Part shown: positions 14,995 through 23,841 of the stretch, piece after piece
Layout: the number at the start of each line of letters is the position of its first letter
Position numbering within the stretch: the first letter of the stretch is position 1
Source of the DNA: CAVQCX01 sp963775335
GTDB lineage: Bacteria > Pseudomonadota > Gammaproteobacteria > Chromatiales > Chromatiaceae
DNA length: 64,000 bases
Assembly: GCA_963775335.1 (NCBI GenBank)
Contig: CAVZIJ010000003.1
Span: forward strand, 806,001 to 870,000
Direction of reading: 5' to 3'
Notes under the pieces: generated by a model
The model's database searches: none
Told to the model about the DNA's origin: nothing
Seen by the model: the letters and a program-made list of their open reading frames with translations, nothing else
Program-made: the position numbers and the translations under genes

Positions 14995-15147
14995 ATGAAC
15001 TTCGATATCTGGACCTGGATCATGGCCGGGATCGTCCTTCTGATCAGCGTCCTGCTCGTCGGTAGCGCCGATGAGCGAGCCGCTGACAAGATCCGTATCC
15101 TGTTCCGTCACGAGGCCCGCAGGCCCCACCGGGAGCTGGACGACTGA
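14995..15147 (+). CDS. Small single-span membrane protein (50 residues)
   Basis: ATG at 14995, preceded by AAGAGGTGAG, encodes MNFDIWTWIMAGIVLLISV, then LLVGSADERAADKIRILFR and a basic-acidic tail ending ELDD with TGA at 15145. One transmembrane helix with Trp residues at the membrane edge and a charged cytoplasmic tail gives the look of a real small protein. The strong ribosome-binding site and AT-rich promoter upstream support expression. No family is recognised. It ends just before the converging SET-domain gene. Confidence 0.65.
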   Translation: MNFDIWTWIMAGIVLLISVLLVGSADERAADKIRILFRHEARRPHRELDD

Positions 15148-15160
15148 GCGCCGCGTCAGC

Positions 15161-15496
15161 TTACTCGTCCGGCCATTCCTCTCCGTAGTCGAAGGTGATC
15201 TCTTCGCCCGCCCGGATCATCCGGCGGGCGAAGAGGTCGTAACCGTCGAACTCGGCATTCCCCGGTCTCGCATGATTGAGAAAACGCAGTAGGTTCCTTC
15301 CGCTGCGCCCCACCGGAGCCCCTTCGTCCCCATAGACCCAGAGCACGTAGGTCCCGTTTCGGCTTGCCGTCGGACCTTCGTAGGTGCCGATCTGCTCGCC
15401 GCGCAGAATGACCCTTCTTGCAAACAGCCCCTTGCCGTGAATCGGGGAAGGTGCGGCGTAGACCGTCTGGCTCAATTGCGGCTTCTTGATCGTCAT
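15161..15496 (-). CDS. SET-domain protein (putative lysine methyltransferase)
   Basis: 111 residues from ATG 15496 (MTIKKPQLSQTVYAAPSP). It is a compact SET domain: SPIHGKGLFARRVILRGEQIGTYEG at the start, LRFLNHARPGNAEFDGY in the middle (the N-H-x-x-x-x-N region that binds S-adenosylmethionine), and AGEEITFDYGEEW at the end (catalytic Tyr). Bacterial stand-alone SET proteins of this size are thought to methylate lysines on unknown targets. The gene starts 26 nt downstream of the ArnD-like gene's stop and may share its transcript. Confidence 0.85.
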   Translation of the reverse strand: MTIKKPQLSQTVYAAPSPIHGKGLFARRVILRGEQIGTYEGPTASRNGTYVLWVYGDEGAPVGRSGRNLLRFLNHARPGNAEFDGYDLFARRMIRAGEEITFDYGEEWPDE

Positions 15497-15522
15497 CCTG
15501 TGGCCTTCAGTAACCTCGCGAG

Positions 15523-16440
15523 CTATCCCGGTGCGCCGCCCCCCGGACGGCCCGCACCACGAGCCAGCTCGGCGAGCCGTTGCCCCTGCATGGCAACGTA
15601 ACCCGCGCGCCCGTCCACCTGGCCCCAACCCACCCGGTGCCGTGGCAGCCGTCCCAGATCGAGCCGGCCAACCAGCTCCCGCGCCGGAACCGGGTCGCGC
15701 TGGCAGCCGCGCCACATCACGATCAGCTTCTCCATGAGCGGCAGCCGCCACCGCCCCTCCACTTCCGCCTGGGCGGTAAACAGGTGCCCCGCCGCCAGGT
15801 TCTTCTGGCTGGCGAAGAACAGATGCTCGTGGACGTTGTCTTCGGCGACTTCACCCCTGCCGACCAGCTCACTGCTGGTCGGCAGGGTCGTGGGGAACTG
15901 GGGGCAACGCGGCGCCGCACCGAGCAGCTCTGGGTAATACGGAGACAGACCCCGCGTGTCGAGCCCATAGCGGAATCCCAGCTCATCCTCCAGATTCAAC
16001 AGGTGGGGATTGACCTGCCAGTCGGCCGCGCCGTGGACCTCGGAGCGATGCCCGAAGACGCGTTGGAATTCCTCTTGCGCCGCCTCGAGCTGAAGCCGGG
16101 TCCAGCGTCGGTCCGCGTGCGGCGCACGGGCCGCCCAGACGCCAACGTCCCAGCCCAGGATCCCGACTTCGTGACCCGCGTCGGCAACCCGACGCATCAG
16201 GGAGCGACCGCGGCGTCCAAGCGGGACGCGCCACGCCCAGAGCCGCTGCGCTCTCCCACTGAGCGTGGCACCACCTGCGGGTCGCAGGCCGTCCAGGATC
16301 GCCTGGAGTGGCCTCTGCGGACCCAGTGCGAACAGGAACGTCGCCTGAATCTTGTACTGCTCGAACAAGCCGACCAAGGCCGGGACCCCCTCCTCCAAGC
16401 CGTGCAGGCTCCTCACTTCAATCTTAATTCCTATTGGCAA
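15523..16440 (-). CDS. ArnD-like polysaccharide-deacetylase homologue lacking the catalytic residues
   Basis: 305 residues from a TTG at 16440 with AAGGAAAT upstream. Its whole length follows ArnD, the lipid A-modification deformylase of the NodB superfamily: IKIEVRSLHGLEEGVPALVG, then IQATFLFALGP, YGLDTRGLSPYYPELL and AQAEVEG. The active-site motifs are changed, however. ArnD's IDVDT becomes IEVRS. The metal-binding HAWDHHAW becomes LGWDVGVW. The catalytic His before AEVEG becomes Gln. It is therefore probably a non-catalytic member with a binding or regulatory role. No arn operon is nearby. Recognition of the fold is strong; the role is unknown. Confidence 0.8.
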   Translation of the reverse strand: MPIGIKIEVRSLHGLEEGVPALVGLFEQYKIQATFLFALGPQRPLQAILDGLRPAGGATLSGRAQRLWAWRVPLGRRGRSLMRRVADAGHEVGILGWDVGVWAARAPHADRRWTRLQLEAAQEEFQRVFGHRSEVHGAADWQVNPHLLNLEDELGFRYGLDTRGLSPYYPELLGAAPRCPQFPTTLPTSSELVGRGEVAEDNVHEHLFFASQKNLAAGHLFTAQAEVEGRWRLPLMEKLIVMWRGCQRDPVPARELVGRLDLGRLPRHRVGWGQVDGRAGYVAMQGQRLAELARGAGRPGGGAPG

Positions 16441-16524
16441 CTATATTTCCTTACTTATTATTTTATATACTTTTTTTACATGTAGTCGATCGCTCTTATC
16501 CCCGGGACGGCACTGCCGCCTGGG

Positions 16525-18846
16525 CTACTTGCGCTGTAGGGCCCGGCTCAGGGCGTCTGCGAGGGCCCCAGACCCCGACTCCCGCTTCGCCTCTCGTGCC
16601 GGGGCCCGATCCGAGTCGTTCCGACGACCTTTGGGCCCCTGACCCGAAACCGGCCGCCCCCCGGGCCGTCCCGGAGCGCCAGCCTCGTCGTTCAGGCGCA
16701 TGCTCAAGGAGATGCGGCCGCGCTGCACGTCCACCTCCATCACCTTGACCTTCACCAGGTCGCCCGCCTTGACCACCTGACGTGGATCACGCACGAACTG
16801 CTCGGACAGGGCGGAGATGTGCACCAGCCCGTCCTGGTGGACGCCGATATCGACGAACGCGCCGAATCCGGCGACATTGGTGACCGTGCCTTCGAGCACC
16901 ATCCCCGGCTCCAGGTCGCCGATCTTCTCGACGCCGTCGCGCAGCGTCGCAGTACGAAACGTCGGGCGGGGGTCCCGACCGGGCTTCTCCAGCTCCTTGA
17001 GGATATCGACGATCGTGGGCAGGCCGAACCGCTCGTCGGTGAACCCTGCGGGATTCAGCGAGCTCAGCAACGAGCCATCACCGATCAGCCCCCGGATCTC
17101 CCGGCCGGTCTCCCGCAGGATGCGCTCGACCACGGGATAGGCCTCCGGGTGGACCCCCGAGGCGTCCAAGGGGTTCTGGCCATCGATGATCCGCAGAAAG
17201 CCCGCGGCCTGCTCGAACGCCTTGGGGCCGAGCCGGGGCACCTCCTTGAGTGCCGCGCGGCTCGGAAAGGCACCCCGGCTGTCCCGGAAGGCGACGATGT
17301 TCTCCGCCAGGGTGCCGCTCAGGCCGGAGACGTGGCTCAACAGGGCCGGTGATGCGGTGTTCACGTCGACGCCTACCGCGTTCACGCAGTCCTCCACCAC
17401 GTTGCCCAGGGTCCGGGCCAGGCGGGCCTGATTGACGTCGTGCTGGTACTGACCGACGCCGATGGACTTGGGGTCGATCTTCACCAGCTCGGCCAGCGGG
17501 TCCTGGACCCGCCGCGCGATCGACACCGCCCCCCGCAGGGAAACGTCCAGTGTGGGGAGCTCCCGGGAGGCGAGCTCCGAGGCCGAGTACACCGAGGCGC
17601 CCGCTTCGCTCACCACAAGCTTGTGCAGCCCCAGGGATGGATGACGGCGCTGCAGCTCCGCGGCCAGCCGATCGGTCTCCCGAGAGGCGGTGCCGTTGCC
17701 GATAGCGATCAGCCGAACGACGTGCCTCTCAGCCAGGCGCCCCAGCACGGCGATCGCCTCGTCCCAGCGCTTGTGGGGTGCGTGCGGATAGACCGTCGCG
17801 GTCTCCACGACCTTGCCGGTCCCGTCCACAACGGCCACCTTGACCCCGGTGCGTAGCCCGGGATCGAGACCGATGATCGGAAGACGCCCCGCCGGCGCGG
17901 CCAGCAGTAGGTCTTTGAGATTGCCGGCGAAGACCCGGATCGCCTCTTTCTCGGCGGCCTCCATGAGCCGATTCTTCAGCTCCAGCTCGAGGCGCGGAAA
18001 GACCTTCACGCGCCAGGCCCAACGCACCGTCTCCAGCAGCCAGCCATCGGCCGGTCGACCTCGGTCCTCGACGCCCCGGCGACGCGCCAGCCTCAGCTCG
18101 CAGGCGCTGAGTCCGTCAGCGGGCGACGCGAGCACGAGGTCGAGGCTCAGAACCCCCTCATTGCGACCCCTGAACAGGGCCAGCGCCCGATGCGAGGGCA
18201 CCTTGCGGATCGGCTCGGCGTACTCGAAATAGTCGGCGTACTTGACACCCTGCCCGGCCTTGCCCTCCACCACGGTGGAGCTCAAGTGCGCGTTGTGCCA
18301 CAGGTAATCCCGCAGCTGTCCGAGCAGCTCGGCGTCCTCGGCGAAGACCTCCATCAGGATCTGGCGGGCCCCATCCAGCGCGGCTTTGCTATCGGGCACA
18401 CCCTTGTCGGGCGCCAAGAACGCCAGTGCGGCCTGCTCTGGCCCCTGGCGTGGGTCCTGCAGAAGCGTGGAGGCCAGGGGCTCGAGGCCCGCCTCACGCG
18501 CCAGCTGGGCCTTGGTGCGGCGTTTGGGGCGGTACGGGAGATAGAGATCCTCAAGGCGCGTCTTGGTGTCGGCCGCCTGGATCTCGGCCGCAAGCTCCGG
18601 GGTCAGCTTGCCCTGCCCGACGATGCTCTCCAGGATGGTCTCCCGGCGGGCCTGCAGATCGCGCAGATAGCCGAGGCGCTCCTCCAGCCGGCGTAGCTGG
18701 GCATCGTCCAGCCCCCCTGTGATCTCTTTGCGATAGCGTGCGATGAACGGCACCGTCGCTCCTTCGTCGAGCAGCCGCGCTGCGGCGGCCACCTGGGCCG
18801 GGCGCACGGCAAGCTCGCGGGCAATCGTGTCACTGACACTGCTCAT
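16525..18846 (-). CDS. tex: Tex-family transcription accessory / RNA-binding protein
   Basis: 773 residues from ATG 18846 (MSSVSDTIARELAVRPAQV). A longer in-frame start would add an implausible Arg-rich leader. Domains in order: N-terminal Tex helical region (ATVPFIARYRKEITGGLDD), YqgF/RNase H-like domain (IIGLDPGLRTGVKVAVVDG), helix-hairpin-helix (AVGVDVNTASPALLSHVSGL) and S1 RNA-binding domain (GMVLEGTVTNVAGFGAFVDIG). Tex binds RNA and associates with the elongating transcription machinery. The last 50 residues or so are charged and Gly/Arg-rich. It overlaps the upstream small gene by 4 nt (ATGA), so the two are translated together. Confidence 0.95.
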   Translation of the reverse strand: MSSVSDTIARELAVRPAQVAAAARLLDEGATVPFIARYRKEITGGLDDAQLRRLEERLGYLRDLQARRETILESIVGQGKLTPELAAEIQAADTKTRLEDLYLPYRPKRRTKAQLAREAGLEPLASTLLQDPRQGPEQAALAFLAPDKGVPDSKAALDGARQILMEVFAEDAELLGQLRDYLWHNAHLSSTVVEGKAGQGVKYADYFEYAEPIRKVPSHRALALFRGRNEGVLSLDLVLASPADGLSACELRLARRRGVEDRGRPADGWLLETVRWAWRVKVFPRLELELKNRLMEAAEKEAIRVFAGNLKDLLLAAPAGRLPIIGLDPGLRTGVKVAVVDGTGKVVETATVYPHAPHKRWDEAIAVLGRLAERHVVRLIAIGNGTASRETDRLAAELQRRHPSLGLHKLVVSEAGASVYSASELASRELPTLDVSLRGAVSIARRVQDPLAELVKIDPKSIGVGQYQHDVNQARLARTLGNVVEDCVNAVGVDVNTASPALLSHVSGLSGTLAENIVAFRDSRGAFPSRAALKEVPRLGPKAFEQAAGFLRIIDGQNPLDASGVHPEAYPVVERILRETGREIRGLIGDGSLLSSLNPAGFTDERFGLPTIVDILKELEKPGRDPRPTFRTATLRDGVEKIGDLEPGMVLEGTVTNVAGFGAFVDIGVHQDGLVHISALSEQFVRDPRQVVKAGDLVKVKVMEVDVQRGRISLSMRLNDEAGAPGRPGGRPVSGQGPKGRRNDSDRAPAREAKRESGSGALADALSRALQRK

Positions 18847-19121
18847 GATATCGGTCCTGGAATAGGAAACCGGGCCGGGCGCAGATCGCGGCCTGCGCCG
18901 GCACGCGAGTCGTGCTTCAGCTCGGGGAGCGACAGAACGTCGCCGTAGACGGCCATGATCGATTTCAGCTCGGCCAGCACCGCGCGAACCTCTTCCGCGC
19001 GCAGCTCCCGGGTCTCCGGAAGCCCCTGCCCGCTCTCCAGGGCCGCAATATCGTCGCGTACGGCCTTGCAGCCCTTGTTGCACAGGGTCTCCACGCAGCA
19101 TGCGACGTTCGAATCAAGCAT
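18843..19121 (-). CDS. Small conserved protein translated together with tex
   Basis: 92 residues starting MLDSNVACCVETLCNKGCK at 19121. An upstream Met at 19211 would add 30 atypical residues. Two close Cys groups (ACCVETLCNKGCKAV) could bind a metal. The rest is helical (RELRAEEVRAVLAELKSIMAVYGDVL). The stop overlaps the tex start (ATGA). The arrangement suggests a small partner of Tex or of another RNA process, but this is only context. No named domain recognised. Confidence 0.7.
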   Translation of the reverse strand: MLDSNVACCVETLCNKGCKAVRDDIAALESGQGLPETRELRAEEVRAVLAELKSIMAVYGDVLSLPELKHDSRAGAGRDLRPARFPIPGPIS

Positions 19122-19306
19122 CTCGCCGGCGCCATTCAATACCGGCGCCCGATTATAGCCGAGGCCGGGCCCGGATCGAGTCGACGCAATTGTTTTACTT
19201 TTGCTCTCCACCTGCTAGAGTAGAACCTATAGAGAACGTTTGCGCCTTCCACCGTCCCCCACGCCGACGGGCGGGGGCACCTCCGAAATCGATCGGGAGA
19301 GCACCG

Positions 19307-19474
19307 ATGCGCGTTCAGAGCCGCTACCTCATGCGCGACCAAGTCCGCAACCAAATCAGATCCATCATGGGCGAGGAGACAAGCAGATCCGAGCGCCGGA
19401 GGCTGGGCAATCATCTATTCGTCTCCGGCGTTCTGACCTTTTACTGCGCGCTGCTGGTGATCCTGGCCCATTAA
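19307..19474 (+). CDS. Small membrane-tail protein (55 residues)
   Basis: The ATG at 19307 follows GGGAGAGCACCG. The product starts MRVQSRYLMRDQVRNQIRS, has a charged middle (GEETSRSERRRLG) and ends in a hydrophobic helix (HLFVSGVLTFYCALLVILAH), so it is probably tail-anchored in the inner membrane. It lies alone between the divergent tex-associated gene and the converging ihfB. No family recognised. A frame this short at a good ribosome-binding site deserves a moderate score. Confidence 0.5.
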   Translation: MRVQSRYLMRDQVRNQIRSIMGEETSRSERRRLGNHLFVSGVLTFYCALLVILAH

Positions 19475-19494
19475 CCCGCCTTCGGCCAGCAATC

Positions 19495-19839
19495 TCAGAT
19501 CCCGACGCTTTGCCGGGGCTCAGTCTTGGCGGCCGAGTCGTGCTCGGGGGACCCGCCAACCAGACCGTTCACCCGATCGCGCAGCTCTTTGCCGGGCTTG
19601 AAATGCGGCACATGCTTACCGGCCAGGGCGACCGCGTCGCCGGTCTTGGGATTGCGCCCCATGCGTGCGGGGCGAAAGTGAAGGGAGAAGCTGCCGAATC
19701 CCCGGATCTCGATGCGCTCTCCGGAGGAAAGTGCCTGGCTCATCTGCTCCAGGATGCATTTGACCGCCAGCTCCACGTCCTTGTAGGCCAGGTGGCTCTG
19801 CTCGCGGGCGATGATCTCGATCAGCTCTGACTTTGTCAT
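19495..19839 (-). CDS. ihfB: Integration host factor subunit beta
   Basis: 114 residues. IhfB pairs with IhfA to bind and sharply bend DNA in replication, recombination and transcription. MTKSELIEIIAREQSHLAYKDVELAVK forms the dimer helices, ERIEIRGFGSFSLHFRPARMGRNPKTGD is the DNA-binding arm with the conserved Pro at its tip, and HFKPGKELRDRVN ends the domain. The last 20 residues extend beyond the usual 94-100-residue length and are low-complexity. It follows rpsA, the standard gammaproteobacterial order. Confidence 0.95.
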   Translation of the reverse strand: MTKSELIEIIAREQSHLAYKDVELAVKCILEQMSQALSSGERIEIRGFGSFSLHFRPARMGRNPKTGDAVALAGKHVPHFKPGKELRDRVNGLVGGSPEHDSAAKTEPRQSVGI

Positions 19840-19860
19840 TCTTTTTGGTCCTGGTTAGGG

Positions 19861-19884
19861 CGGGGCCGACAGCTGCCGGCCCCG
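19861..19884 (-). terminator. Hairpin between rpsA and ihfB
   Basis: CGGGGCCG (19861-19868) pairs perfectly with CGGCCCCG (19877-19884) around an 8-nt loop. There is no U-run on the minus strand, so it may only attenuate or stabilise the rpsA message before ihfB rather than terminate fully. Confidence 0.35.
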
Positions 19885-19918
19885 CACTATGCCGGGGAAT
19901 GACTCCCGGGGCTCGGGA

Positions 19919-21601
19919 TCACTCCTCGCTTTGCCGCTCGCTCATCTGCTCCTTGAAGATGTCTCCCAGGGTCGCGGTGCCGGTCGATGCATCCCGGCTG
20001 AAGCTCTTGACCGCCGCTTTCTCCTCATCCTGGTCCTTGGCCTTGACGGACAGGGACAGGGTGCGGTTCTTGCGGTCCACGCCCATGAACTTGGCTTCCA
20101 CCTCGTCACCTTCATGCAGCACGCTGCGCGCATCTTCCACGCGATCACGGGACAGCTCGGACGCCCGGATGTAGCCTTCCACGCCTTCGTCCAAGGTGAC
20201 CACGGCGCCCTTGGCATCGACTTCCTTGACCACCCCGGTGACGATACTGCCCTTCTCGTGGGTCGCCACGTAGCTGGAGAACGGGTCCTTGTCGAGCTGT
20301 TTGACGCCGAGCGAGATGCGCTCGCGCTCCGGATCGACCGAGAGCACCACCGTCTCGATCTCGTCGCCCTTCTTGTAATTGCGGATCGCCTCTTCCCCGG
20401 GGATGTCCCAGGAAATGTCAGACAGGTGGACCAGGCCGTCTATGCCGCCGTCCAGGCCGATGAAGATGCCGAAATCGGTGATCGACTTGATATTGCCGCG
20501 GACGTGGTCGCCCTTGTTGTGATTCTCGGCGAAGTCGTCCCACGGATTGGCCTGGCACTGCTTCATGCCCAGGGAGATACGGCGACGCTCTTCGTCGATG
20601 TCGAGCACCATCACCTCGACCTCGTCGCCCACCTGCACGACCTTGGATGGATGGACGTTCTTGTTGGTCCAGTCCATCTCGGAGACATGGACCAGCCCCT
20701 CGACGCCCTCTTCGATCTCAACGAAGCAGCCGTAATCGGCGATGTTGGTGACCTTGCCGAACAGACGGGTGTGCTCCGGGTAGCGGCGCGCGATATCAAC
20801 CCAGGGATCCTCTCCCATCTGCTTGAGGCCGAGGGAAACGCGCTGACGCTCGCGATCGAACTTGAGCACCTTGACGTTGATCTCGTCCCCGATGTTGACC
20901 ACCTCGGAGGGGTGCTTGACCCGCTTCCAGGCCATGTCGGTGATGTGCAGCAGACCGTCGATGCCGCCGAGGTCGACGAACGCACCATAGTCGGTGAGGT
21001 TCTTGACCACACCCTTGACCTCCATGCCCTCCTGCAGATTCTCCAGCAGCTTTTCGCGCTCTTCGCTGTGTTCCTCTTCCACCACCGCGCGGCGCGAGAC
21101 CACGACGTTGTTGCGGCGGCGGTCCAGCTTGATGACCTTGAACTCCAGATCCTTGCCTTCGAGGTAAGCGGTATCGCGCACCGGGCGCACATCGACCAAC
21201 GACCCCGGCAGGAACGCGCGGATCTCGCCGACGTCCACCGTGAAGCCGCCCTTGACCTTGCCGCTGATGCGACCGACCACGGTCTCCTCGGCCCCGAAGG
21301 CCTTCTCCAGATCCTGCCAGGCCTGGTGGCGCTTGGCCTTCTCTCGGGACAGTCGGGTGGCGCCCCAGCCGTCCTCGACCGTATCGAGCGCAACCTCCAC
21401 CTGGTCGCCCACGGCCACTTCGAGGTCGCCCGCGGCGTTCAGGAACTGGATTTTGGGAATGACCCCTTCGGACTTCAGACCGGCGTTGACGATCACCATG
21501 TCGTCGGTGACGCCGACCACGGTGCCGATGACGATCGCCCCAGGGCGCAGCTCGGTGCTGGCAAGACTTTGTTCAAAGAGCTCTGCAAAAGATTCGGACA
21601 T
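19919..21601 (-). CDS. rpsA: 30S ribosomal protein S1
   Basis: 560 residues from ATG 21601 (MSESFAELFEQSLASTELRPG). S1 recruits mRNA to the 30S subunit. Six S1 repeats can be followed. The first two anchor to the ribosome (GAIVIGTVVGVTDDMVIVNAG and ETVVGRISGKVKGGFTVDVG). The next four bind RNA, each of the form GxVxxxxxFGxFVxLxGGIDGLVHxSD followed by GDEIxxxVLxxDxERxRISLG. Length equals E. coli S1 (557). It lies 96 nt from cmk and belongs to the aro/cmk/rpsA/ihfB transcription order. Confidence 0.98.
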   Translation of the reverse strand: MSESFAELFEQSLASTELRPGAIVIGTVVGVTDDMVIVNAGLKSEGVIPKIQFLNAAGDLEVAVGDQVEVALDTVEDGWGATRLSREKAKRHQAWQDLEKAFGAEETVVGRISGKVKGGFTVDVGEIRAFLPGSLVDVRPVRDTAYLEGKDLEFKVIKLDRRRNNVVVSRRAVVEEEHSEEREKLLENLQEGMEVKGVVKNLTDYGAFVDLGGIDGLLHITDMAWKRVKHPSEVVNIGDEINVKVLKFDRERQRVSLGLKQMGEDPWVDIARRYPEHTRLFGKVTNIADYGCFVEIEEGVEGLVHVSEMDWTNKNVHPSKVVQVGDEVEVMVLDIDEERRRISLGMKQCQANPWDDFAENHNKGDHVRGNIKSITDFGIFIGLDGGIDGLVHLSDISWDIPGEEAIRNYKKGDEIETVVLSVDPERERISLGVKQLDKDPFSSYVATHEKGSIVTGVVKEVDAKGAVVTLDEGVEGYIRASELSRDRVEDARSVLHEGDEVEAKFMGVDRKNRTLSLSVKAKDQDEEKAAVKSFSRDASTGTATLGDIFKEQMSERQSEE

Positions 21602-21697
21602 GAGTTTGGGTTTCCTGTGACACGCCGCATTGGCGTCGCCGCTCACCGCGTCGACGGTTGTCGGTTGAACACAAGGCCCGGCGGCGCCGGACCAGCC

Positions 21698-22375
21698 TCA
21701 GATATCGAGCCCTGGTAAGACCTCTCGGATCCTGGCCAGAACTCGGTCAAGCACCTCGTCGATGCCGAGGTGACTCGACTCCACCTCTAACGCTGCGGCC
21801 GGCGCTTTGAGGGGAGCCACGGCGCGGCCCCGGTCACGCTCATCGCGCTCCCGGATGTCCGCAATCAGGTCGGGAAGGCTAACACTCATTCCCTTTCCTT
21901 TCAACTGCTTATAGCGTCTCCGGGCCCTCTCTTCGGCGCTTGCGGTGAGGAAGATCTTCACCGGCGCATCGGGAAATACCACGCTGCCCATGTCCCGGCC
22001 GTCGGCGACCAAGCCCGCGCCCCGGGCGCAGCCGCGCTGCCACTCCAGCAGCGCCTGACGAACCTGAGGCACGGCCGCGACCTTGGAAGCGGCGTTGCCC
22101 GCCGCCTCCGTGCGGATCGCATCGCTGACGTCCTCGCCGTCCAGAAAGACTCGCTCTCCCCGGAAACGCAGGTCCATCGAGCGCGCCAGCGCCGCCAGCG
22201 CCTCGGGCCGTTCAGGCGTCAATCCACGCTGCTCCGCCGCCAGGCCGAGCACCCGATAGAGCGCGCCGCTGTCCAGGAATTCCCACCCCAGACGCTGGGC
22301 GAGCATGCGCCCGATGGTGCCTTTTCCGGAGCCGCTGGGCCCGTCGATGGTGATGACCGGAGCCACGCTCAGCAC
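21698..22375 (-). CDS. cmk: Cytidylate kinase
   Basis: 225 residues. It phosphorylates CMP and dCMP using ATP. The P-loop is VITIDGPSGSGKGTIGRMLAQ. The CMP-binding segments include DSGALYRVLGLAAE and GLVADGRDMGSVVFPDAPVKIFLTAS, followed by RARRRYKQL in the lid. The GTG start at 22375 overlaps the end of aroA by 7 nt, indicating translational coupling. Length is typical. Confidence 0.97.
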   Translation of the reverse strand: MLSVAPVITIDGPSGSGKGTIGRMLAQRLGWEFLDSGALYRVLGLAAEQRGLTPERPEALAALARSMDLRFRGERVFLDGEDVSDAIRTEAAGNAASKVAAVPQVRQALLEWQRGCARGAGLVADGRDMGSVVFPDAPVKIFLTASAEERARRRYKQLKGKGMSVSLPDLIADIRERDERDRGRAVAPLKAPAAALEVESSHLGIDEVLDRVLARIREVLPGLDI

Positions 22376-23694
22376 CGCCCTTCGGCGCGCACGTCCAGTC
22401 CCACCCCGGCGGCGAGTGCCACAAAGCCGGGGAAGGAGGTGTTGACATTGGCGCAGTCATCGATCGCGATCGGCCCGGCCGAGCGTAGCGCCGCCACGGC
22501 GAAGGACATGGCGATCCGATGATCGCCCTGGCTGTCGATCGCCCCGCCCCCGATAGCGCCGCCCCGGATACGGATCCCGTCAGGGGTCGGCTCGGCATCC
22601 ACCCCGAGGCGGCGCAATCCATCGGCCATGACCTCGATGCGGTCCGATTCCTTGACCCTCAGCTCCTCGGCACCGGTGAGCACGGTCTCACCCTCGGCGC
22701 AGGCGGCCGCCACGAACAGGGCCGGAAATTCGTCGATCGCCAGGGGAACCAGCTCCTCGGGAATCCGGATAGCTCGCAGACGCGCCGCGCGCACCCGCAG
22801 ATCCGCGACCGGCTCGCCGCCGACCTCCCGGCTGTTGGAGACTTCGATATCCGCCCCCATCAGACGCAGGATCTGGATCACCCCGTCCCGCGTCGGGCTC
22901 ATACCGACGTGCTCCAGGGTCAGATCGGAGCCCGGGGCGATGCTGGCGCCGACCAGAAAAAAGGCGGCAGAGGAGATGTCGGCGGGCACATCGATCCGGC
23001 AGGCGCGAAGCGCCCCACCGCCGCTGAGGCAGGCGCGCGGGCCGTCGCGGCGCACCGGGTAGCCGAAGCCGGCCAGCATGCGCTCGGTATGGTCCCGGGT
23101 CGGCGCGGGCTCGGTGACACAGGTCTCGCCCTCGGCATAGAGGCCGGCCAGCAACAGGCAGGACTTCACCTGGGCGCTGGCCACCGCCAGCTTGTAGTCG
23201 ATACCGCTCAGCCGGTTGCCGGGCCTGATCACCAACGGGGCCGTCCCGCCGACGCTGGTCTCGATCCGCGCGCCCATCAGGGCGAGCGGCTCGGTCACCC
23301 GGCGCATGGGCCGTTTGGACAAGGAGGCATCGCCCGTCAGGGTGACCGCGAACCCCTGACCGGCGAGCAGGCCACACAGCAAGCGCATGGAAGTGCCGGA
23401 ATTGCCCAGGTCCAGCGGGCCCTCGGGTGCCCGCAGACCGCGCAGCCCGACCCCGTGCACCCGGACCTGCCCCTCCCGTGGCGCATCGATGCTCACGCCC
23501 ATCCGACGAAATGCGTTGAGGGTCGCGAGGCTGTCCTCGCCTTGGAGAAAACCGTGGATCTCGGTCAGGCCGTCGGCGATAGCGCCCAGCATGATGGAGC
23601 GATGCGAGATCGACTTGTCGCCGGGCACGCGCAGGCGCCCCCGTAGCGCCCCCCCCGGCTGCACGATGAAGCGGACATTGTCTTGACCGGCCAA
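22369..23694 (-). CDS. aroA: 3-phosphoshikimate 1-carboxyvinyltransferase (EPSP synthase)
   Basis: It makes EPSP from shikimate-3-phosphate and phosphoenolpyruvate, the sixth step of the shikimate pathway. Signatures: GDKSISHRSIMLGAIADG near the N-terminus, LDLGNSGTSMRLLCGLLAG, and EELRVKESDRIEVMADGLR. I start at TTG 23694 (LAGQDNVRF), which gives 441 residues. A further TTG at 23781 would give 470. No ATG is available near the expected N-terminus. It follows tyrA and is coupled to cmk, so aromatic synthesis and cmk share a transcript. Confidence 0.95.
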   Translation of the reverse strand: MAGQDNVRFIVQPGGALRGRLRVPGDKSISHRSIMLGAIADGLTEIHGFLQGEDSLATLNAFRRMGVSIDAPREGQVRVHGVGLRGLRAPEGPLDLGNSGTSMRLLCGLLAGQGFAVTLTGDASLSKRPMRRVTEPLALMGARIETSVGGTAPLVIRPGNRLSGIDYKLAVASAQVKSCLLLAGLYAEGETCVTEPAPTRDHTERMLAGFGYPVRRDGPRACLSGGGALRACRIDVPADISSAAFFLVGASIAPGSDLTLEHVGMSPTRDGVIQILRLMGADIEVSNSREVGGEPVADLRVRAARLRAIRIPEELVPLAIDEFPALFVAAACAEGETVLTGAEELRVKESDRIEVMADGLRRLGVDAEPTPDGIRIRGGAIGGGAIDSQGDHRIAMSFAVAALRSAGPIAIDDCANVNTSFPGFVALAAGVGLDVRAEGRC

Positions 23695-23841
23695 GTTTGC
23701 CCTCGCTGCGACCCGGGGAATCGAGAAAGCCGGAAAAGATACCGGCCCGACGCGTTGATGTAAACCGATCCCGCCTGGCAAAACAGACGCTTATGGACAT
23801 CGGCCCGAACGGTCGGTGCAGAGAAGCGAGCGTCGCGCTCA

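Noticed and set aside
19889..21718. Plus-strand open frame of about 609 codons over rpsA
   Set aside because: Exact antisense shadow of the rpsA S1 repeats in high-GC DNA; no start context and His/Asp-rich antisense composition.
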